64,000 bases of DNA, taken from Trichobilharzia szidati (taxonomy: Eukaryota; Platyhelminthes; Trematoda; Strigeidida; Schistosomatidae). Under the pieces are notes generated by a model, which worked only from the letters and a program-made list of their open reading frames with translations, ran no database searches and was not told where the DNA came from. This document shows, piece after piece, positions 1 to 12,984 of the stretch. The position numbers and the translations under genes were made by a program. Location of the stretch: NCBI GenBank assembly GCA_944472155.2, contig OX235271.1, positions 44,775,991 to 44,839,990 of the forward strand. Reading direction: 5' to 3'. Within the stretch, counting starts at the first letter, position 1; each line of letters starts with the position of its first letter.

Positions 1-681
1 TTGAAATAATAATGGGCAGTTTTTTTTCAGCTAAATTAGTTTACTACTGTTGCTATGGTTTTAAAAACGCTTTTTATCACCTTAAGATAATCTAAGAAAT
101 ACACATTTGTTGAACTACAAAGTAGCTTTAAAATGGTTCAACAAACGTCGTTTTAAAAGCGAACCGATCTTCAAGAATAAGTTTTTTACAGCCAATTAAA
201 AATATTTAGGAAACACAAGTGAAATGTCAGTAATTCCGGATTCCTTTGAACAGTATTAAGCCTAAATATCTATCATTCAAAAGAAACAACAAGATCTTTC
301 ATATCTGATCAAGACTGTCAAAACAAACTATGTTCACCATATGAGGATAGCAGAACACCTACAATGTTTATTTAAACCTTGTCCCTACTTTAATTGACAT
401 AAACACATACAATTTTGATGTAGTTGCGTTGTCTGAGCTAGGTGGTTCAAATTCTAAGTAATTTATATCTTTGTAGAAAATCTGTATCATTTCTAGATAT
501 GCATAATATCTGTAGAATAATAGGAAATGTTCAAGTAGTAGACTAGACCACTAGGAGAAATTCAGAGACTGTTTCTAAAAAGGTTAACATGAAGGTATCT
601 TTCAAAGGAGATAATGTTACTCATTTGGTGAAACGTCGTTTGGAGAAAACTAATAAACGAACCTATCATGTAATCAATATG
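1..681. other. AT-rich intergenic sequence
   Basis: No open frame, repeat family or RNA gene that I can recognise. Confidence 0.4.
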
Positions 682-908
682 TGCTGACATCAGTTAGAGA
701 ACCACTGGAAAACTTGGGAGTACTGGAAAGCTGTTTCGTCCCAGTTTGGGACTCTTCAGTAGTACGCGCCCACCGGGATTCGAACCCAGGACCTTCTGGT
801 TGCAAGGCGAGCTCGTAGACCCAAACTAGGACGAAACAGCTGTCCATTACTCCCAGGTTTTCCAGGGGTTCTCTAACTGATGTCAGCTCATGATGAAATC
901 CTCCATGC
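682..908. mobile_element. SINE-A, two copies head-to-head
   Basis: The left part (682 to about 822) is SINE-A in minus orientation with the B-box-like GGTTCGAATCC and a hammerhead-like segment (perfect GTCCC/GGGAC stem, then GAAAC). The right part (about 823-908) is the 3' body of the same SINE in plus orientation, ending in the family tail TGATGAAATCC. Confidence 0.75.
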
Positions 909-1019
909 AATTAAACAAAATCCCTACCAAACCAATACTTGATAATTAATATGTTCCTCATGAACACAACAAAGGGGTGGTGCAAGCGACAGTTAAAGAT
1001 AAGACGCTGACCCTTACCA

Positions 1020-1440
1020 AATCAAAATGTGTATATTAGTTTGCTTTCTTTGTGCAAGCAAATATATTGGGCATACGGAAAGATGTCTGTCGGTTCAGGT
1101 TGTTGAAAACTGCCCCAACTGGCATCCTAGTAATCATGATAGCATCGCAAGGAGATCAGTCTCACGACATTTACAAGACTGCGAATATACGGCGATGTTA
1201 GAAATAAGCAAGCCACTAAAAGCGCTTTTGGTTTTGCTGAAGCCTATATATACAGAAGGAGACAGTAGTTCGCTCAAATCTACCCTGGTAGCGCACTTTT
1301 ATTTTACTTTCATGATTTTCATTCCTTTCCTTCTTCTCTTTTCAACGGTTTTCCCATTATTATTATTCACTGTTTTATCGAACATACTGTTGGTTTTCTT
1401 AGGAAATGATCAGATCGGTGGTTATAGTTGAGTATTTATT
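1020..1440 (+). mobile_element. PLE fragment, GIY-YIG endonuclease end
   Basis: An open frame from 1027 contains CFLCASKYIGHTER, the CxC-x3-YIG motif of the PLE endonuclease, followed by a region colinear with the better copy at 23.2-24.6 kb (NWHPSNHDSIARRSVSRHL). The rest is a hydrophobic 3' part with no recognisable PLE match. 5'-truncated and decayed. Confidence 0.65.
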
Positions 1441-2535
1441 AGTTCTTTTGAGGAGCGTTCAAACTATCTTATGAGTTAGATGAGACATGGTAAAATCTTG
1501 TTATTTAGCATTATATAGTTTACGTATATTAAATTTACTTACTGCTTATGGAGTTCCCTTGTATTTCAATATTATCAAATCTAGATGTTTATAATTGTAT
1601 TAATTCTGCTACAATAACTCCAGTTTATTGGTTAATATGTGTTTTTACGAATGTTATTCACTTGCTAATGACGCTAATAGATTATCACTCATAACTAATA
1701 GGTAGTATATTTGTTGAAAATGATATTTGTTTGTCGTCACGATATATTCATGTGTTTGTATATATTTAACCTTACAAAACTGTATAAACAAAAATTTTCG
1801 GAGAGTATTCGGCCGATGAATCCTACTGAAATTTATGAATTCATTGAATACTGCTTTTTCAAAGTTGCTGCTTGTTCTAGATTCTTAGAAGATTGTAGAG
1901 TTTGGTATCCAATACTTCCGTGTTTTTCAGTGTTTTCAGTGACATTTTCGATCTCACTTGAATTATTTAAGAAGAATATGGCTTAAGGAAAGGAAGTCAT
2001 CCACTATACGAGACTGCTTTATATAAAACCAGTTACTGAACTAGTTATATTATATACCTCTAGGTTTTCGTAACACCTATCCCTTGACAGGTGACAAATT
2101 TCTGAATCTCGTTCAAATGGATAGAAACCTGACACTAGAAGACAGTAATCCACGAATAAATCTTAAAAATCAATCATGAGTGCACTGGAAACTTAAATTG
2201 TTTAATACGTGTAATTATTCTTTTTCTTAAGTGGATAATGATTCACATGTCAACTATTAATCACATGATCTGAGTCGCCAGTGATCTACTATGAAATTTT
2301 AAATACAGTCATACATAAATTCTGAAGACATCTTGAAATACGATACATTGGCACGATTGGCTTGATATGTTTCTATATTGAAAGCTACCGTACCAGATGG
2401 GTTATACCGTGTGAAATTTTTACCCTAGATTTCCATTTAAAATCTATGCAGAGGTTAGATGGGAACCATGACATTACAGTAATTTTTATTATTTGCAAAC
2501 CTTTTCTCCTAGTGTAAACCTGAAATATCATTTAA
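1441..2535. other. Intergenic, no feature recognised
   Basis: AT-rich. A 91-codon frame at 1711-1986 has no family resemblance and is probably chance. Confidence 0.4.
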
Positions 2536-2539
2536 TAAT

Positions 2540-2910
2540 AATAGCTGTCTTCGTTCTATACTGAAGATCAGATGGCCGGAAAGAATCACCAACAAGAAAC
2601 TATGGGGACAAACAAAACAAGAACCAATCGCCCAACAAATATGCAGGAGAAAGTGGAGATGGATTGGACACTCGCTGAGGAGGCCGCTTGTTGACATCGC
2701 GCGTCAGGCCCTCGAGTAGAACCCGAAAGGAAGCAGCGAGTGGAACGTCCAAGGGTGACATGGAGGAGATCGTATGAAGAGGAGTTGAAACAGTATGGAC
2801 TAACATGGATGCAGGTGAAAAGTACAGTAGAAGACAGAAGCAAGTGGAGACATGTAGTTGAAGCCCTATGTTCCACTAGGAACCCAAGGGAACAATAATA
2901 ATAATAATTT
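2540..2910 (+). mobile_element. RTE-type LINE, 3' end with AAT tail
   Basis: 5'-truncated copy. The decoded peptide covers the conserved C-terminal segment after the reverse transcriptase (WRWIGHSLRRP-like, here MDWTLAEEA in another frame). It ends GAAGCCCTATGTTCCACT...GGGAACAATAATAATAAT. Same family as 9.3-9.66, 30.9-31.27, 41.96-42.65 and 55.05-55.7 kb. Confidence 0.8.
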
Positions 2911-4505
2911 AATAAAATAAGCAATCATGGATTCCATCTTCAGTGACAAACGAATTTTTTATAAATACACAAAAATGTATATACACTTACTTACCCTATG
3001 CAACGTGTGTTGTCGATTGTAATTTGTGCCAGATTACTCATACAAAGATTAGGAATTTGTTCCTGCTCATTTTTAAATTTGTTTTCATAACGCATTAGAA
3101 GGCACATGTTCTTTACCTCATTAGAAACTACTTGATTCAATGCTGAACTCAACAATATTGTCACTGAAATATGCCATTCAAACTAACTACTTAAGGATGG
3201 AGTATGTCGATCATCGATGATTATTCAAATTCATTTCTTTTTTGCGGTTTCAAATAATATCAACCTATTTTGATATGTAGTTTGGATGAAATCCTCGCTA
3301 ATTAGCTTTCAGAGTCATATAGTCTTTAGTTTACTTTTAGAACATATTATAGTAAAAAGAAACATGTAGCTTATCCCTAGTCAGTGTTTCTCAATCAGAC
3401 TAATCCTCTAAAAGTAATCAAGTTACAAGTAAGAATGTATATAGGAGGATAACTTTCTTTCCCACTTCAACAGTCACTCATACACAGAGACGCAACGTTA
3501 TAACCTGTCGACGTTTGCTGATAATTTGTCTTGGATCAAAATATACATGTACTGAGTTTTTCAGCTGTTAATCAATAAGAAATGAAAACAAAGCAAGTAG
3601 TAATTAGGTCCAACCAGGTGTTCAGTATTTAAATGGGCGTGTAAAATTGACATTTATGCGAATTATTAGTTAGAGATTTACACACCGCTTTTCTGCGCAC
3701 AACACATAAGTATCTTCTTACTAAACTAATTAACCAAAGTCCCTTTGAACTCTGCCGAAGTCAGTAAAAATCGTTTTTTTTTGTTCTGTTAGACATTTTC
3801 AGGAGAAATAAAGCAGTAATATTTGTTTCATTCATGATCTGGGAAAGTTTACGTGAAAGCTGAAATGTTTTTGGATTTCTAATGGACTTGCAATTATTAT
3901 TATTATTAAAAAATGAAATAAAATATTTTGTGGTATTTTAGAGGCATCATGTACCTACCTCATTCACCACACAGATTTCTTTGAAAAGAATTATATAATG
4001 TTCTTGATACTATGTTTCCTAATGTTTAAGTTATGGTGCGAATAAATAAAATGTATTCCCAGGTGTGCTGATATACATTTGTTCATCAGATGTCTGACAG
4101 GTCACACAATCTCGAATACTGTTAGCCTAGTCATCTGATATCAGAATTTTAAAAAAACTTTAGGGAAAAGATGTGCCAGTAATGTTGTTAACCATATTAC
4201 ATTTTCGGTTCATAAGTTCTAAAGGGCTTCTGATCTACAGTCTGTAACATGCATAATCCCCTTCTAATGACAGTTAGCTGAATCGGTAAGAGTGGTTGTC
4301 ACTATCTTTGGCTCTTGGTGATACATTTAAATCGTGTAGTAGTATTCATTGTTCTGCAATTCACTGGTTGTCAAATCTGTGAAGCGAAACATGAAAGAAT
4401 ACACTTAGACATTCAAGCATAGTGTAAAGACTATTAAGAGACAGTAATTATATGACGATTATTTAGTAGTCTTTTCAAAGTGGAAGGAAGCAAGTATCAA
4501 CGTAG
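2911..4505. other. Intergenic, no feature recognised
   Basis: AT-rich, with short homopolymer runs and a small ATT run near 3898. No gene or repeat family identified. Confidence 0.4.
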
Positions 4506-4507
4506 GG

Positions 4508-4640
4508 TACTTTAAGGTATTCTTTTATGTACAGGGTTACAGTCAGTTTCCTCCCATTGATAGTGATCGATGCTGTTTGTTGATGCTATTGCTGTTGACT
4601 GGTTATCTTCGTCACCTCCGTTTTCTATATGTTCAGAAAA
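4508..4640 (-). mobile_element. RTE LINE relic
   Basis: On the minus strand, the words for a VNIEKTEVMKVTNQ-like stretch and an ITINGRKL-like stretch are readable. These match the segment at 8.95-9.05 kb of the larger RTE copy. Short and decayed. Confidence 0.5.
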
Positions 4641-5452
4641 AAACAGATTGAGCGAAGAAATATATTCCTTTTCAATTAGTTCGTCATCATCAGCTCTACA
4701 CTAATATGTAGTTTTTACATCAAAGTTTTTTAGCAATCAAGTGGTTATTTTAGTTAATCAGATTTTGGGTATAGAAGGTAGGGGGTGGAATTGGGAGTTA
4801 AAAGTCATTAAAACCAACAACTAATAGATGTTAGTAACAAGATATCACATGGTCTACGAGTACGACTTTCACATACAGCAGAGGCAGTGGGAATTCCTCT
4901 GATCAAGCCAAATGTGTATTCAAAAGAAATTTGTGCGGCCGCTTTCTTTGCCAGGGCTAACTACATAATATATATTAAGTTTTTAAAAACAATTTTTTTC
5001 CCTCCCCTTGTAACTATCTTTTGATTTAGTTAATTTTTACCATTTTTACAATTCGAGCTAATTCTGCTAGTTTGTTTGTATTTTACGTAACTCTTCTGAG
5101 TCATCCTATTCTTCTTAGTCATCATTGCTATTTTATAAATTTCTTGATTATGTAATAACCTGTTACCAACACCTAATAATCAACTTATCTTGAATTCCGT
5201 AATTAATTTTTACCCGTTTTTTACAAATTAGATATGTAGTTACTAAAATATATTAGTGAATTGCTTTTATGACTTTCAACCTCTTAATTTCACAACACCC
5301 CACCCTACGCCTAAAACTGAATAATTAAAATAACCACTTGACTGGTAACATGTTGATGTAGAAAACTACATATCAGTGTAGAGCCGATGATGAGGAACTA
5401 ATTGAAAAGGAATATATTTCTTCGCTTAATCTGTTGTTTTTTCTAAAAACAA
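4636..5452. repeat. Fold-back element with PLE-like ends
   Basis: About 190-base arms face each other: 4636-4830, and 5255-5452 in reverse complement. The outer ends contain AAGCGAAGAAATATATTCC and its complement. The plus-strand right arm reads GAGCCGATGATGAGG...TTGAAAAGG...TTCTTCGC, colinear with PLE termini at 21.4, 25.2 and 39.5 kb. About 420 bases of unknown AT-rich sequence lie between the arms. Confidence 0.6.
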
Positions 5453-6560
5453 AAGTTGAAAATATTCATGCATCTCATTTAGTTTCAGTATGATGCTCAT
5501 GGGGAGATACATAATGCCTAGAGTTGTTAAGGTACTTGTTAAGAGAGCTACCGATATATCTTTCCTTGCCTCTTGACAGCAGCACAAAATTCCAAAACTC
5601 GACGCTGGAATCGCTCGACATACCTTTTTTTATGAGAACAATCAAACTATTAAATATACATTGAAACTGAATGGATGAAACGTCTATCGCAGAAAATGAT
5701 TCACTTGGTAACTGCTACAGTTATTTTTCTCAGAGTCTAAGAGAGAAAGGTCAAGTTTGTCTTCACTGTCACCCTTCTAATCTACTTTATATTTAAAAAA
5801 AAACTAAAAAACATCTCTTCAGAATTTTGCTGCTTATTTTCACACTAACTCCATTCTCAGAGTGAGTAATTTCTTCATGGAATAGTTGTAGGTAGACGTT
5901 TTACGCCTTAAAGATACACTTATTATGTAAACATCAGACACCTACTGAGTTAAGTCGATTAAAATTTCTTTCATTTTCTGTATCATAGTGTTAAAACTTA
6001 AAGTAAGACTAGTTTAGACGTCAACACAGAGCCACTATTTAATAGATCAACCTTTGAGATTTCATAGCGGAAAATGACTGATAGAATCATAAATGATCGC
6101 CTAATCCTTCCTACTTCCTCTTGACTCACTCATTTGGTCAACACTGAGTAGATTTCATTTGTAAGGGTTCCTTTAACTAGGACATATGGTGAGCGACAAA
6201 CAAACGTAATCACACCAGTCAGATATTACACTGGTGTTAACACTGCTATTATATGGATGTACTTAGTGACGCCAAATTTGTAAATACTCAGCCGTCATTA
6301 TTACAGTCCAATGTGAGGTTTTGATAACTAACTGATATTTTTTCTAGAATGGCCTTCACAAACACACGCATTTGGTATTTTCAGATCAGTGTGATGTTTA
6401 TATAGCCTGTGGATGAGGTTTGGAGCTGAAAGAATGATCTGAAAACACCTGGTGAGCAGTGTTTGATATTGATAATTATTTAAGTAATTCAATTTATAAC
6501 CTCGCCTATGTAACTAGCTTGCTAGTTTTCTAGCCAGTCCCAATCCCCGGTAAAGATGGA
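5453..6560. other. Intergenic, no feature recognised
   Basis: AT-rich, no convincing frame or repeat. Confidence 0.4.
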
Positions 6561-6779
6561 GAGTTGAGTTTAGAGCTAGCGACCCTACACCACAAAAGCT
6601 ACCAAACTGCTACAGAAACTCCAGCGCACAAGAAATATGTTAAAAATGCAAAAATGTGAAAAGCAAATATATTCTTCGCTGAAGTTGGAGAGGCGAAATG
6701 ACGTGGGCCGGTGAAAGCCTTTGGGAAGCCAGTCAGCCGATGTGTCTTCCCTCGATGAAAGCAAAAATAAGAAGGGGGA

Positions 6780-9656
6780 AATGGAATGTACGTACAAAAA
6801 ATGAAGGTAGCTAGGAAGGCTGCCCAGGTAGCCTAAGAAATGCGAAGATATGGCCTAGAAGTGTTGGGTGTCTGCGAGAGCAAACGTAATGGATATGGAG
6901 TATCCAAATTGTCAACTGGAGAGTCAATAATCTACTCCAGTCTGGTTACCCTGAGGACAACCACGAACACACTGAGGCGGTGAGTGGCTATAATGATGTC
7001 GCCAGTGGCAGCCAAAGCTCTAATGCAGTGGGAACCAATCTCCTCCCGCAGGATTACGATAGCAAGATTGAACCCAAAAGGAAGGAAGGTTGCAATTATC
7101 CAATGCTACTCACAGTGCTACAAACAAAGCGGAGTAAGAGAAGAAGGAAGATTTTTACAGACAACTACAAAAAGTAATGAACAACATCCCAAACGATGAC
7201 ATCAAAATCCTGATGGGCGATATGAATGCAGGCAAAGCTGGGAGCAGATAATATAGGAAGGGAACTCATCATGGATTGAGAAGCTCTACACGAAATGAAT
7301 GGGTATGGAGAATTATTCTCAGACTTCTGCTCTTTGAATGATTTGGTGAGCGGAGGCAGCTTGTACAAACACAAGGACATACACGAGACAACATGGATGT
7401 CGCCTGACGGACACACCAAAAAGCAGATAAATTCCATCTGATTGCTGTTTAAATGAGGTGGAGACGCAGCCCGTTGGACACAGAGTTGAGAAGGGGATTG
7501 AATGTGGGCTCAGACCGTCATCTAGTTGAAGGAAACCTCAAGATGGAGCTGAAATCCATAAAAACAAATATAGACAGAACACAATTCAACTTCAGCATTC
7601 AGAAACTGAGTGACAAAACTAAAAGTGATGCCTTGACTACAGATCAGATCAGAGCACGGTAGGAGACACTGCGTGTTATCACCGAGGAAACCTGCGAGGA
7701 ACTTTCTGAAGGCGATATTCAAGGAAACATGTACAACAGTTCTAGTAAGAAAGAAGAGACGAGACAAGGAATGGCTATCTAGGAACACCGACCTAGAAGC
7801 TGATAGAAGAGAGGAGAGGAGGATGATGAAAGAGAAGATGACTCAATGCAAAGATGGACAACAGAGCGAGAAGCTGAGTTCAGTGTACACTGCACCGAAT
7901 AAAGAAGTGAATGAGGGCGCTAAGAGGGATGGGAAACAACTTTAAGACACACCGGCAATTGAAGCAGAACAGGCAGATCTCAGGTGTAAGAGACCTGAAA
8001 ATATTACATCAGATAACCAGGTCTCTATCTGGGAAGACATCAACCCAGAGGATGAAACCAATAAAAGATGTTCAAGAGAACCGGATTACCTAGGAGAAAA
8101 ACCAAATAAAACAATGGGCTGATCATTTTAAAGGACGTTTGAATCGACCATCACCTGCAACTCGCTCAGAAAAACCGTCACCGCCAATAGCACGCAAAGA
8201 ACTGCCAGTGGACATCAACCCTCCAGCAAAAGCAGAAATTCTGAGTGTGACCAAGCTACTGAACATCGACCTGGAAGGCAGCAGTACCAGATGGAATTCC
8301 CTCATCCAGAAGGACCGAAAATGGGCTAAGAGTGTGAGGCAGATGTGCTCACGCCATTATTGCAAAAGATTTGGGAGGAAGGAAAGGTACTCACCTATTG
8401 GAAGAAAGACTAGCTACCTCGTCAAGCTGCCAAAGAATGGCGACCTAAGCCTGTGCAAGAACTGGCCTTGAATCATGCTCTTGTCCACACCAAGTAAAAT
8501 ACTGAGTCGCATCATCTTGGAAAGAATAAAAGATGCATTGGATACAGAACTTCGCCCTACAGCCCGGAACAAACTGGATTCAGGAAAAACAGATCATGTG
8601 CTGATCAAATTGCAACTGTACGCATCGTCCTTGAACAAAGCATAGAATGGCGGTCAAACCTCTCTCTACCTCAACTTCATAGAGATATAAAAGGCCTTCA
8701 CCAGGCAGCGTTGACTGACAAGAGTAAGAGAAGCCTGGCTGCCTTTTATCACCGATGATATTCTTAATTTTGGTGCATCAGACTGTGCTTGGGGACATGG
8801 AGACAGGAGTACGCTGGACCACCGATGAGAAGACTCTAGAAGATTTGGATTTTGCAGATGATATCTGTCTAATGTCACACAAACTCGAAGACCTACATGC
8901 AAACACCAACGAACTGGCTGAAGAAGCAGCCGGAGAAGACAGGACTGCAGGTGAACATAGAGAAGAGGGAGGTGATGAAGGTAACCAACCAACCAGTAAC
9001 AACAACAACTAGCACCAACCACCATCAACGGCAGAGATTTTACAGAGGTTACTTACTTCACTTATCCAGGGAGCATGGTTTCAGTCACAGGCACACGGCA
9101 CTAATGAAGATATCAGTAAGGCAAGAAAGGCCTTCACTAACCTTAAACCAGTTTCGAAATCTTCTAGACTCAGCATAAGGAAAAAGATTCGCACTTCCAA
9201 CACCAGCGTCAGGTCGGTCAGTTCTGTGCGGATCAGAAACTTGGCCATCTTGTGACGAAAAGGATTTCCAACAGGTTACAGACTTTTATCAGCAGCTGCC
9301 TTCGCTGGCTCCATACTGAAGATCTAATGGTTGGGCTGAAAGAATCAGCAACAATATAATGTGGAAAAAACCAACCAATAAATACCATGAAGGAGATGGA
9401 AATCGATTGGGCATACACTGAGTAGACCATTATATGACATCGTGCATGATGCAGGTCATTGCTCGAGTGGAATCTAAATGGTAGGCAACGACTGGGTTGT
9501 CAGTGTGAGGGTGACATGGAGGAGACCGTGTGAGAAGGAGGTGAGAGATTATGGAAAATCGTGGGTGCAGATGAAGAGGACAGCAGAAAATAGAGGAAAG
9601 TGGAGATGTGCTGTTGAGGCCCTGTGTTCCACTTGGAACCCACGAGAATAATAATG
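6780..9656 (+). mobile_element. RTE-type non-LTR retrotransposon, nearly full length, decayed
   Basis: The order of landmarks is that of an RTE element. Endonuclease: WNVRT at 6782-6796, the catalytic GDMNA motif at 7213-7230 and SDRH at 7510-7521. Reverse transcriptase: an EQTGFRK-like motif around 8565-8590, and FADD at 8851-8862 replacing the YADD catalytic box. Then the VNIEKREVMKVTNQ segment (about 8953) and the common tail ending at an AATAATAATGATAA run. Many frameshifts and stops break the single ORF, so it is inactive. It is similar in type to the schistosome SR2 family (RTE clade), but a subfamily assignment needs alignment. Confidence 0.85.
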
Positions 9657-9850
9657 ATAAATAGTTTCAATTTATGTGTCTTTCTAAATTTCACTATGGT
9701 AGTACTTAACATTTTAACACATTACACCAATTTCTTTGACTTAATCCTCAGTATTTGTGTTAGTTTTTGGCAGACACCATCACTTAATGATTCTATGTGC
9801 CATTCTGCTCCGGTGGACTATCTACGATATGGTGTAATTTTACTGCTACT

Positions 9851-10045
9851 GTGCGTCGGTGGCACAGTGGTCGACCACAGCCGACCATGCACATGGTCCG
9901 GGGATCGATCCCCTGCCGGCGCACACCCGATATCTATGGTCGGCCTGCAAAATTGGGCTACCGATATCAAAGCTGAAAATTCCATACTTGTACCAAAAAT
10001 ACGGTGTGGAATCAAGCTATAATAAATAAAAAATAAAATAAATAT
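9851..10045 (+). mobile_element. SINE-B, tRNA-headed, full copy
   Basis: Starts GTGCGTCGGTGGCACAGTGG, which has an A-box-like TGGCACAGTGG, then a B-box-like GGGGATCGATCCCC. The body includes GGTAGCC-like and AAAATTCCATACTTG. The tail is AATCAAGCTATAATAAATAAA with AATAAA repeats. It is a pol III type retroposon, not a tRNA gene. Confidence 0.75.
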
Positions 10046-10372
10046 ATCTGGCATTTCGAGATTCTGAGACTCGTCTTTTGGATGTAGCTGCATCCCACTA
10101 AGAGTCAAACCCCATTCTCACAGTTTGATTGCCCATGCACCATTTGGTAGGCCACAAAAACCGCTAACCACAAAATCAGTAAATGGAGAATGCACAGTTA
10201 CCTAAGAAAACGTTATGTCAGTGCTTTCGAAATTTTTCGTTAGTTTAAAAGAATATATTTTAATTCTTTTACTGAGGAAATTCTGCGAAAATTCCATTCT
10301 TCGAAAAAAATATAACTTCGGGATTATCATTCATCACAGACTGACAAATTTCATGATGAAAATTCGGATAAT

Positions 10373-10472
10373 TCCATTATGGGTAAATTTTATTTTGATA
10401 GAGTCTCACAGTGTTATACAGTAATATTTACTGACGACGTTTCGAGCACAATTTATTGCTCATAATCATATC
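10373..10472 (-). mobile_element. 100-base PLE terminal unit with exact 14-base target duplication
   Basis: The identical 14-mer AAAATTCGGATAAT lies at 10359-10372 and 10473-10486 and brackets this 100-base block. The block is nearly identical to the left arm of the fold-back PLE at 46338. On the minus strand it starts GATATGATTATGAGC and contains a hairpin followed by GAAACGTC, a hammerhead-like arrangement. It is an isolated, 5'-truncated PLE end. Confidence 0.8.
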
Positions 10473-10486
10473 AAAATTCGGATAAT

Positions 10487-11940
10487 GCTCTAATTGTCAG
10501 TTATTGACGAAGACTCTATCCGTAGAGTTCCTGTCTAGACTAAGCGCTTGTCTTCATAACTCACTAAGATTTGAGGAAAAGTAGGTTTTACTTAGTACCT
10601 TATATTCCATTTTTTAGGGGGCCGAACTCTGTAATCAAGTCGGAAGCATAACTTATGAACAACAGCACGCGTTTATAGGCTTCTTCTGTTTCTTTCAAGA
10701 TACAAAAATTGCTTACACAACCTCCTGATATAGAGCACATGAATGATGTTGTTTAAACACCGTCAGTTTTTAGATTATATATCATATCTAATTTCTTCAG
10801 ACTAAACATCAGTTTTTTTATTTCCTCGGACATGATGTTTTTAAACATCTCAGATCCCAAAATGCATCCAAAAGCATCATTTTTAATACTGCATCAAATA
10901 TAAAATGAAAAAAATGAGTGGGCACTATATGTTACCCTCTCGCACATATAGTGTTTCATTTCATAAAAGCGACGTGTCTGATACTTGAAGTAACTATAAT
11001 GCTGTTTCACATGCATCCGTTATCTCTCGCTTTTTTGAAAAAACAAGAATCTAATACTGTAACAGCACAAGGCAAGACATGGAAGCCAATGTATATTTTT
11101 AAGCCATCAAACAGCTATATATATCTATACAGCTTATATTCTTTAACAAATCACTGAGCGAGTGATTTTGGTTTACATTATACGACACGAAAGAGAATGT
11201 TCTAATTTATATAGTATTCTGTTGTTAATGTAGTATTAAACTGTGGGAATAGTATTTTTAGACGTTAACACCAACAAATACAAGGATTTTTAATGTGAGA
11301 ATAATACAGCGTTGAAACACATTGTCTGTTCATACCACCACACTACTGCTATGTATGCAACGATCTAGATAGAGGATTATGTATATTCATTTTGCTTTCG
11401 TTAGATTACACTCTTGATTTCGGCTTTGCTCTTGAATTACATTTTTCTAAATAAGCTTGTCGTAAAAAACTTGGTACATGGTCATAAACTGTATGGAATA
11501 TTGTGGAAAATACGTTCGACATAATCTGTCCTACAGTGTCATTTCTCTTGGAAAAATCAAATTTTCTTCAAATTTTATGTTGGTGGGGCTTAACATATAT
11601 CTTAATCGTGCCTTATTCAGTACACGATTTCTGTAAGGACAGAAATTTTGAGAAAAGTATAAACTTATCAGCCTTGCAACAGTATATGAACAGCCATCCC
11701 ACTCCTCGTACAAGTGATCATTTTGTTACCTGAATTACCGTTTTTACCATAAAAAAAATTAGCTTCTATGTTTACCGCTTTTGAAAGTTTGTATTAAGGT
11801 CTGTAATTTGAGAACATGATATGTGTTGCTTTGGCTATATACATAAATAAATGCAAATATAACAGTCACCTTTGATCTTTTAACTGCTTATTTTAAACTT
11901 GTCTTAATTATATCTCAACTGTCATTTATTCGATTGCATG
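10487..11940. other. Intergenic, no feature recognised
   Basis: Two short frames (10918-11157, 11503-11733) show no family features and are likely chance. Confidence 0.4.
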
Positions 11941-11944
11941 GAGG

Positions 11945-12250
11945 ACTTCATCATGAGCTGACATCAGTTAGAGAATCACTGGAAAACCTGTGAGTACTGG
12001 ACAGCTGTTTCGTCCTAGTTTGTAACTCCTCAGCAGTGCGCACCCACCGGGATTCGAACCCAGGACCTTCTGGTTACAAGGCGACCTCGGGTCCCAGTGG
12101 CTAAATGGTCTACGAGCTCGCCTTGTAACCAGAAGGTCCTGGGTTCGAATCTCGGTGGGTGCGTACTGCTGAAGAGCCCCAAACTAGGACGAAACCACTT
12201 TCCAGTGGTTCCCTAACTGATGTCATCTCATGATGAAATCTTCCATGGAA
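11945..12250. mobile_element. SINE-A head-to-head dimer
   Basis: About 150-base inverted arms, each with GGTTCGAAT (B-box) and the conserved CAGAAGGTCCTGGG block. The centre carries the tRNA-like head GGTCCCAGTGGCTAAATGG with a good A-box. Each arm ends with the family 3' end CTGATGTCA...TGATGAAATC. The arms differ at several bases. Confidence 0.85.
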
Positions 12251-12984
12251 TCAAACAAAATCCCTAGAAAACCAATGTTTGTCATTTATTTATCTAAATA
12301 AAAACCCCGGATAAGCAATAATGGAGATTCTATGTAACTTTTATCGTCGGTTTAAGAGTGTAAATTCCATAGACTAAGATGAAATAACTTTCCAGCTTCA
12401 GGAAGATATCCAAATTATACAGACTTACTTGGAAAAAAGTGAAAATTGACTCCTTACTCAAAAGTCTTCATGCATAAAGCATAATACTCATCTATTTCAG
12501 AGATGAATAAAACCCTTCTTTTTAAAACACTCGTGGAACATGTGAAAATAGATGACTTCTTACTACTCAGAGTGTGTTATTTATGCGATCCTGAACACTT
12601 GTTCCAACGTTTCCTGGATATTTTTATTATTTCATACATTTGGTTCCCTTGATAAATTTCGATAAAGAGAGGAAGACGAAATTTGCAGTATAAAATGATA
12701 TCATTCTATCTCACAGGTTCTCATCAGCTGCAGACTGTCTGAAATTACAATGGTGATATAGATGATAATAACGTACTTTAATGTTTAAGTAGTAGTAGAG
12801 AAGAAATGCTATAAAACTGACGCACGCAGAATGAAAGCATTATAATTTTTAGTATAAGTTTTCATCATCAATTTATGCGCTTTTAAAGTTGAGAATAGGG
12901 GGGAGGAGTAAGACAGAAAACAGAAAAAACTGATTAACAATTATCGAATTTTGAGTGGCTTATCGAAGAAATGGTGCTGTATAC
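12251..12984. other. Intergenic, no feature recognised
   Basis: AT-rich. A block near 12635-12790 recurs in inverted orientation near 13670-13800 (see findings). Confidence 0.35.

Noticed and set aside
1711..1986. 91-codon gene
   Set aside because: No motif, no splice or neighbour support; AT-rich chance frame.
8666..9028. Minus-strand frame of 120 codons
   Set aside because: Shadow of the plus-strand RTE reverse transcriptase.
9624..10022. 132-codon gene
   Set aside because: It joins an RTE tail to a SINE-B by chance.
12100..12170. tRNA gene at GGCTAAATGG ... GGTTCGAATC
   Set aside because: Part of the repeated SINE-A head, without tRNA folding and with many copies.
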